A stretch of DNA of 64,000 nt from Diaporthe sp. PMI_573 (taxonomy: Eukaryota > Ascomycota > Sordariomycetes > Diaporthales > Diaporthaceae), in assembly GCA_021399435.1 (NCBI GenBank), contig JAJTUP010000022.1, positions 868,001 through 932,000 on the forward strand. Reading direction: 5' to 3'. The notes beneath the pieces are model-generated. The model ran no database searches. It saw only the letters and a program-made list of their open reading frames with translations, and was not told where the DNA came from. Made by a program: the position numbers and the translations under genes. Below are positions 59,973-64,000 of the stretch, in pieces. Position 1 is the first letter of the stretch. Each line of letters begins with the position of its first letter.

Positions 59973-62900
59973 TGGCTCACCAGGGCAGACAGGTCATTGC
60001 CTTGATCAGCGGGGACTCGCCCGGCGGAATAACGACCCGAGTTCCGTGTTGGCGTCACTCTTCGACATTGGGAGGGTGTCTGAAATGTTTGGTTTGCTTC
60101 TTAGTATGCATGAGATTCACGAGGATCTCTGTCGGCTCGAATGGATTCGGACTTGGACAATGTCTACGACTTGGGAGTGTAGATGATTGAAGACCACGGA
60201 CAACCCAGTTGGTCTTGAGAACAATGAATTACAATTCTAACACTAAAGCGCTGCTTCACCTTGTTCTTGATGGTGATCCTGATGTTTCGAATCACCACGG
60301 ATGGCGCCGTGGTGTTCTGTGTCTGGTTGCACGTCCTCCGTCCTACAGTTGTCGTCTTGAGGGTTTTGTCCCCATCATCCAGGTGAAGGGCCAATTCCCT
60401 GGTCGAGTGCAACTCAGTGGTGAGGTCTCACCTTCCGAACGGCAGTGGATCTCATCCTCGCCGGCCGCGTAGTGTCGGACTGCCTCCAGTCATGAGCAGC
60501 TCAGTGCCTCGGTCAGCAGCAGTCAGCCCCGAACTTAGGCTTCTGGCCGTCCTGAACCAAGAGATGAGTGTTCATAAACACATGCATGGCGTGCGGGTGA
60601 GGTTGCGATTCATTAATCTTGTCGAAGCTGCTGGGCTCTGTGCTTCTGAAGAGGAAGAGGATGAACAGCCCGGCTCATCTGATGGGGATAAAATGTTGAT
60701 TTCATCGACTGATAAGAAACGCGGCAGTTGCAAGGAGACTTTGAACCTCCCTTGAGGAACAAATTAAAGCTAGACTTGCTCGCAATGGCCTATAAATCGC
60801 CGCATCAGTCCTTTCACACCGCAGGTCGTGTGCCTACAATTGCCCGAAAGATGCAAGTCTGGGAACCCATTCGCATCTGTGGACTACTCCGACAGCATCA
60901 TTTACAGCTCACTTCACGATGATGGCTATAAGAGATAGTCTTTCTAAGATCTCCTGGGACGCCTGATTAGCTATGTACGTTTCTAGTATGAAGGCTGTTG
61001 TGACCTCAACCACGCACTCTACGGATGGCAAAGGGGGTGCCGTATGAGCAGGGCTTGCGACGAGATCTCTCAGACATGAAGACAGCAACCCAGTTGTTGG
61101 CTGTGAGCTAGTCCCAGATATCACCGTGGCCACTGGTCCTCGGTGCTTCGAGCATGCGAAAAGCTGGAGCCCCAGAGCAGGGACATATCTCAGATGAATG
61201 CTTAGCTTCATGCTCACATGCCTCGATCAGACCACCGCATACTTTTCCCAGTTTCTTTGTCGTGTAGACTGGATTACTGGTACCAGGAGCAGCCCGGGAC
61301 ACCAGAAGCTCAGAAGTCAGAGCCCCTCTCGTCCATGAAGTGCAATCTCCTGACCAGAGAGGGGTTAAGGAGCGAGTCACATCGCCCTGCGGGCACGCGA
61401 CACATCGCCCTATCACCACCGTTTAGGAAATGAAGGAGCACAATGCCAGGCGGAGACACCCAACACCCGTCGATGATCAGAGCGCAAGCCGGTCAATGCC
61501 TCCCCCGCGAGCGATGAGAGCACATAATCTCTTGCCTGGGCAAACGCATGTCGCCGGCGGCCACTTGCCGCCCGGCGAGCCAGAAAACACAACCCCGGCC
61601 CGCACGCCATTGCCTCGACCCAACGAGCCCAGCGCGTCGTAAGCCCCGGCGCGGGAGAGGGCCAATACCGCGCCCCCCCCCCCGGACGAACTATCGTCTG
61701 ACTCTGTGGCAGGTTTCCGGCACGGACCGACAAATGAAGGGAGCACAGGGAATTGCCCGAAGCGTCTCCGATAGTAAAATGGACGATGCGATCAGGAGGG
61801 AGCCAGAGACACAAACAGATACCTAATTAGATACAGGCACTCGCGCTGCTCTATTTTTGAGTTGCCCAGCGAGGCTTGGGTGCGCGATCTTGATGCTGAT
61901 TCCGCCGCGTGTGTCGTCGCGGGGCTTGCCCCAGGTAACCTTACTGGCGCCCCATGTGATCGCGCCATAGGAGAGAAGTTGTCCCCAGCATTTGAGGCCA
62001 TCAAGCATCCTTTGAAACCTGTTTTCTCCCGCCGCGCACTGATGCTGGGAGATAACGCTTAGGTGGTGCACAGAACGTCCCGCTCTGAGTGAACTGTTCT
62101 ATCACGAGTCGCAGCTCCATGCGCAGAATGGGCGAGTGATCCCCGCGCTCCCCCCCCCCCCCGCGATAACGGCGTTGACCCTGTAGTTGGGACGGCGCAC
62201 GGCCAAGGTGGTAGTTTGGGCTGAGGCTGTGGTAGTGGTCAAATTCTGGGTAAGGTCTTTGCGTGCCTGCCTGCCTGCCTGTCCGTGTCGCTGTTAGCTA
62301 GCACCAGGCAAGGTCGCCCACAGCTGCGCGCCAGCGTGGGGAAATTAAGGACGTACACTGCCTCCCGCTCAGAGTTCGAAGGTGAATCCGCAGCTCATCG
62401 GGACTCATTCGTCCCGTCTTCGATAATTCTCCTAGGCCTTTTTTTTTCTTTCGCTAGTGGCTGATGGGTTTGTTCAGGCATCCTGGCGGGCTGGGCCTCG
62501 TCTCGACACGCGAGCCCTGTCCACAGCCGCTCTGCTGGTGATGGCTTCGGCTCACAACCCGGCGCAACGGCCCAGGCGAGACTGACGCCCATCTAAATGA
62601 AACAGACCTCCGCGCCCACACAGACGAGATATCACAAATGCCTCGTGGGGAATCTCAAACAGAATCAATGAGATAGCATCGAGGTGGTGCGAGGACGTAG
62701 GCGTTACGGTTTGTACTAGGCCATGTTCAGAGTCGAAACGAAACGCCCACTCAAACTCTCTTTCTGCGGCTGTGACACCCCTGGCCAGGGTCAGGTCTCC
62801 TGGCTTTTGCAGGCCTGTCTGACAAATGAACGACTGTTTGACGGTGGCTCAGCCTCTGGGGAACCCAGGTGATTGGAGAATGCGGAGAGGCACGTGTGTT

Positions 62901-64000
62901 GTCTGTGAGCGTTGAGTAAGGGCAGGAAAAAGACGAGGATGCCCTGATCTGGTGGTGACGGGCAGATCACGGCCCCCTTTGGCGTTTTTTCGGAAGGATT
63001 CAGGGTGACTTTCACACTTTTCCCGTCTCTTGATTACGATATTTACCTTTCAACAGGCCGGATTCGAGACGAAAGTCTTGTGCCCAAGCGGTTGTGCGGC
63101 TGATGGACACGCGATCTGCAGCAGTGATCATTCAGCCGCCGGTAAGGTTGAATATGACTAGGCCGGAATCCAAATATATCAAATGCGGAAACGACGGGTG
63201 TCCCCAGATGTTCGCGCAACCGACAGAGAGCCACCGATGCTTCGGCGGTTGAGGGACAGCGATTGGCCTCCGCGCTAGGCTGACCCGGCTTTGTGAGACG
63301 ATCAGATGCTGTAGCGGGCCTAGATAGGCAAGTTATGGCGGATCTCTAACGCTTTGCAACTCCTCGCTGAAGCCTTACGCAAGACGGAGCGACCCTGCAG
63401 ACAGGAGAGGCCGTCTTCAGACGAAATGATCTTCGGACGGGCGGCCTGCGCGTGGCCTATCGGCGAGGCTTGAGATGAGGCTAGTTCGGACCACGGCATT
63501 GACGTCGAGGTGTCTTGGGCTCGACTGCGGGTCCCCACAGCGAGCCACCGGACATGGGAACCAGATACCATCCTGAAGTCAAGCTCGTGCTCGGAGCATT
63601 GTTCATGTCGGTTGACAAGCGGAAGTGTCTGCAATAAATTAATTGTCGACTCAACCCACGTTCATGGTTTGATGCTCCCCCGCTACCAGATCTCCCCGAA
63701 GACCCAATGGGCCGGCACGCCGGGTTGGCAGCAACCCCACGAGCGAAGGATGATGATGCATCGGGGCTCGATTGGCGATGTGTCCGACCTGGGAACGCCG
63801 CCGGATCCTATGAGGTGCCTAGATCATGGCCATGGCGCCTGGATACTACGGTACCGAGCCACGTCCGCAGCGATGGGCGCAGATCATGAACTGCCCCCGT
63901 CATTTCGGATGACGAAGGTTCCAGGGCCAGGCTGAGATCTCGTGTGGGAGAATGCCCTCGCCGTTGCTGTTGCTTGCCACTGTGGGTACTCCATGACCAC
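59973..64000. other. Intergenic, 4 kb, no gene recognised
   Basis: Frames on both strands are short to medium and overlap in several phases; none shows a domain, signal peptide or convincing splice pattern. Contains C11 at 61673-61683, C13 at 62150-62162, (TGCC)4 near 62264-62280 and a T10 run near 62442. The first 300 bp are the 3' UTR of the EBP-like gene. Confidence 0.4.

Noticed and set aside
61413..61814. 133-codon minus-strand frame
   Set aside because: Crosses a C-rich homopolymer region, no recognisable fold, overlapping frames on the other strand.
63510..63935. 141-codon plus-strand frame at the window edge
   Set aside because: Random-looking composition with no motif; could not be linked to any gene.

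Overview
The window is nuclear DNA of a filamentous ascomycete, most likely a Sordariomycete. Genes are interrupted by short introns (about 50-250 nt) with GTRNGT donors, CTRAY branch points and YAG acceptors. The gene content is typically fungal: a GRG-1/CCG-1 stress protein, a FarA/CTF1-type Zn2Cys6 regulator, a KAR9/GAR-like protein, a WSC-domain peroxidase, a rhodopsin-like membrane protein and a DUF7025-AAA ATPase. 5S rRNA genes are dispersed singly. No prokaryotic, organellar or CRISPR signal was seen.

Layout. 0.9-11 kb: AAA ATPase, secreted GMC oxidoreductase (one frameshift) and a nine-exon calpain-type protease, all on +. 11-26 kb, mostly on -: a hypothetical protein, a short-chain dehydrogenase (one frameshift), a nuclease-like DUF7924-type protein, the KAR9/GAR-like protein and the FarA/CTF1-like regulator. 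26-31 kb: gene-poor, with simple repeats. 31-36 kb: two 5S rRNA genes, a decayed saccharopine-dehydrogenase-like gene and an EthD-like relic. 37-46 kb: a putative glycosyltransferase, then a sugar transporter, a Zn2Cys6-type regulator and a GH43 glycosidase, each with lesions. 47-49 kb: rhodopsin-like membrane protein. 52-60 kb: heme peroxidase with two WSC domains, grg-1 and an EBP-type (EXPERA) membrane protein. 60-64 kb: no gene recognised.

How the genes fit together. The transporter and regulator are divergently transcribed, with the glycosidase just downstream of the regulator. This looks like a small oligosaccharide uptake and hydrolysis cluster that is losing function: three in-frame C-to-T-type stops in the transporter, a stop plus a frameshift in the glycosidase, and a half zinc cluster plus an unresolved frame break in the regulator. 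The other genes look like independent housekeeping or secreted functions.

The most unusual observation is a family of four introns, in three unrelated genes (AAA ATPase, calpain twice, rhodopsin-like protein), that are alignable along their whole length. They look like introner-like elements, meaning recently multiplied introns. A second strong observation is a pair of diverged 5S rRNA genes that share an identically placed TATATAAT box upstream. All exon coordinates were read by eye from splice signals and frame continuity; no database search was possible.
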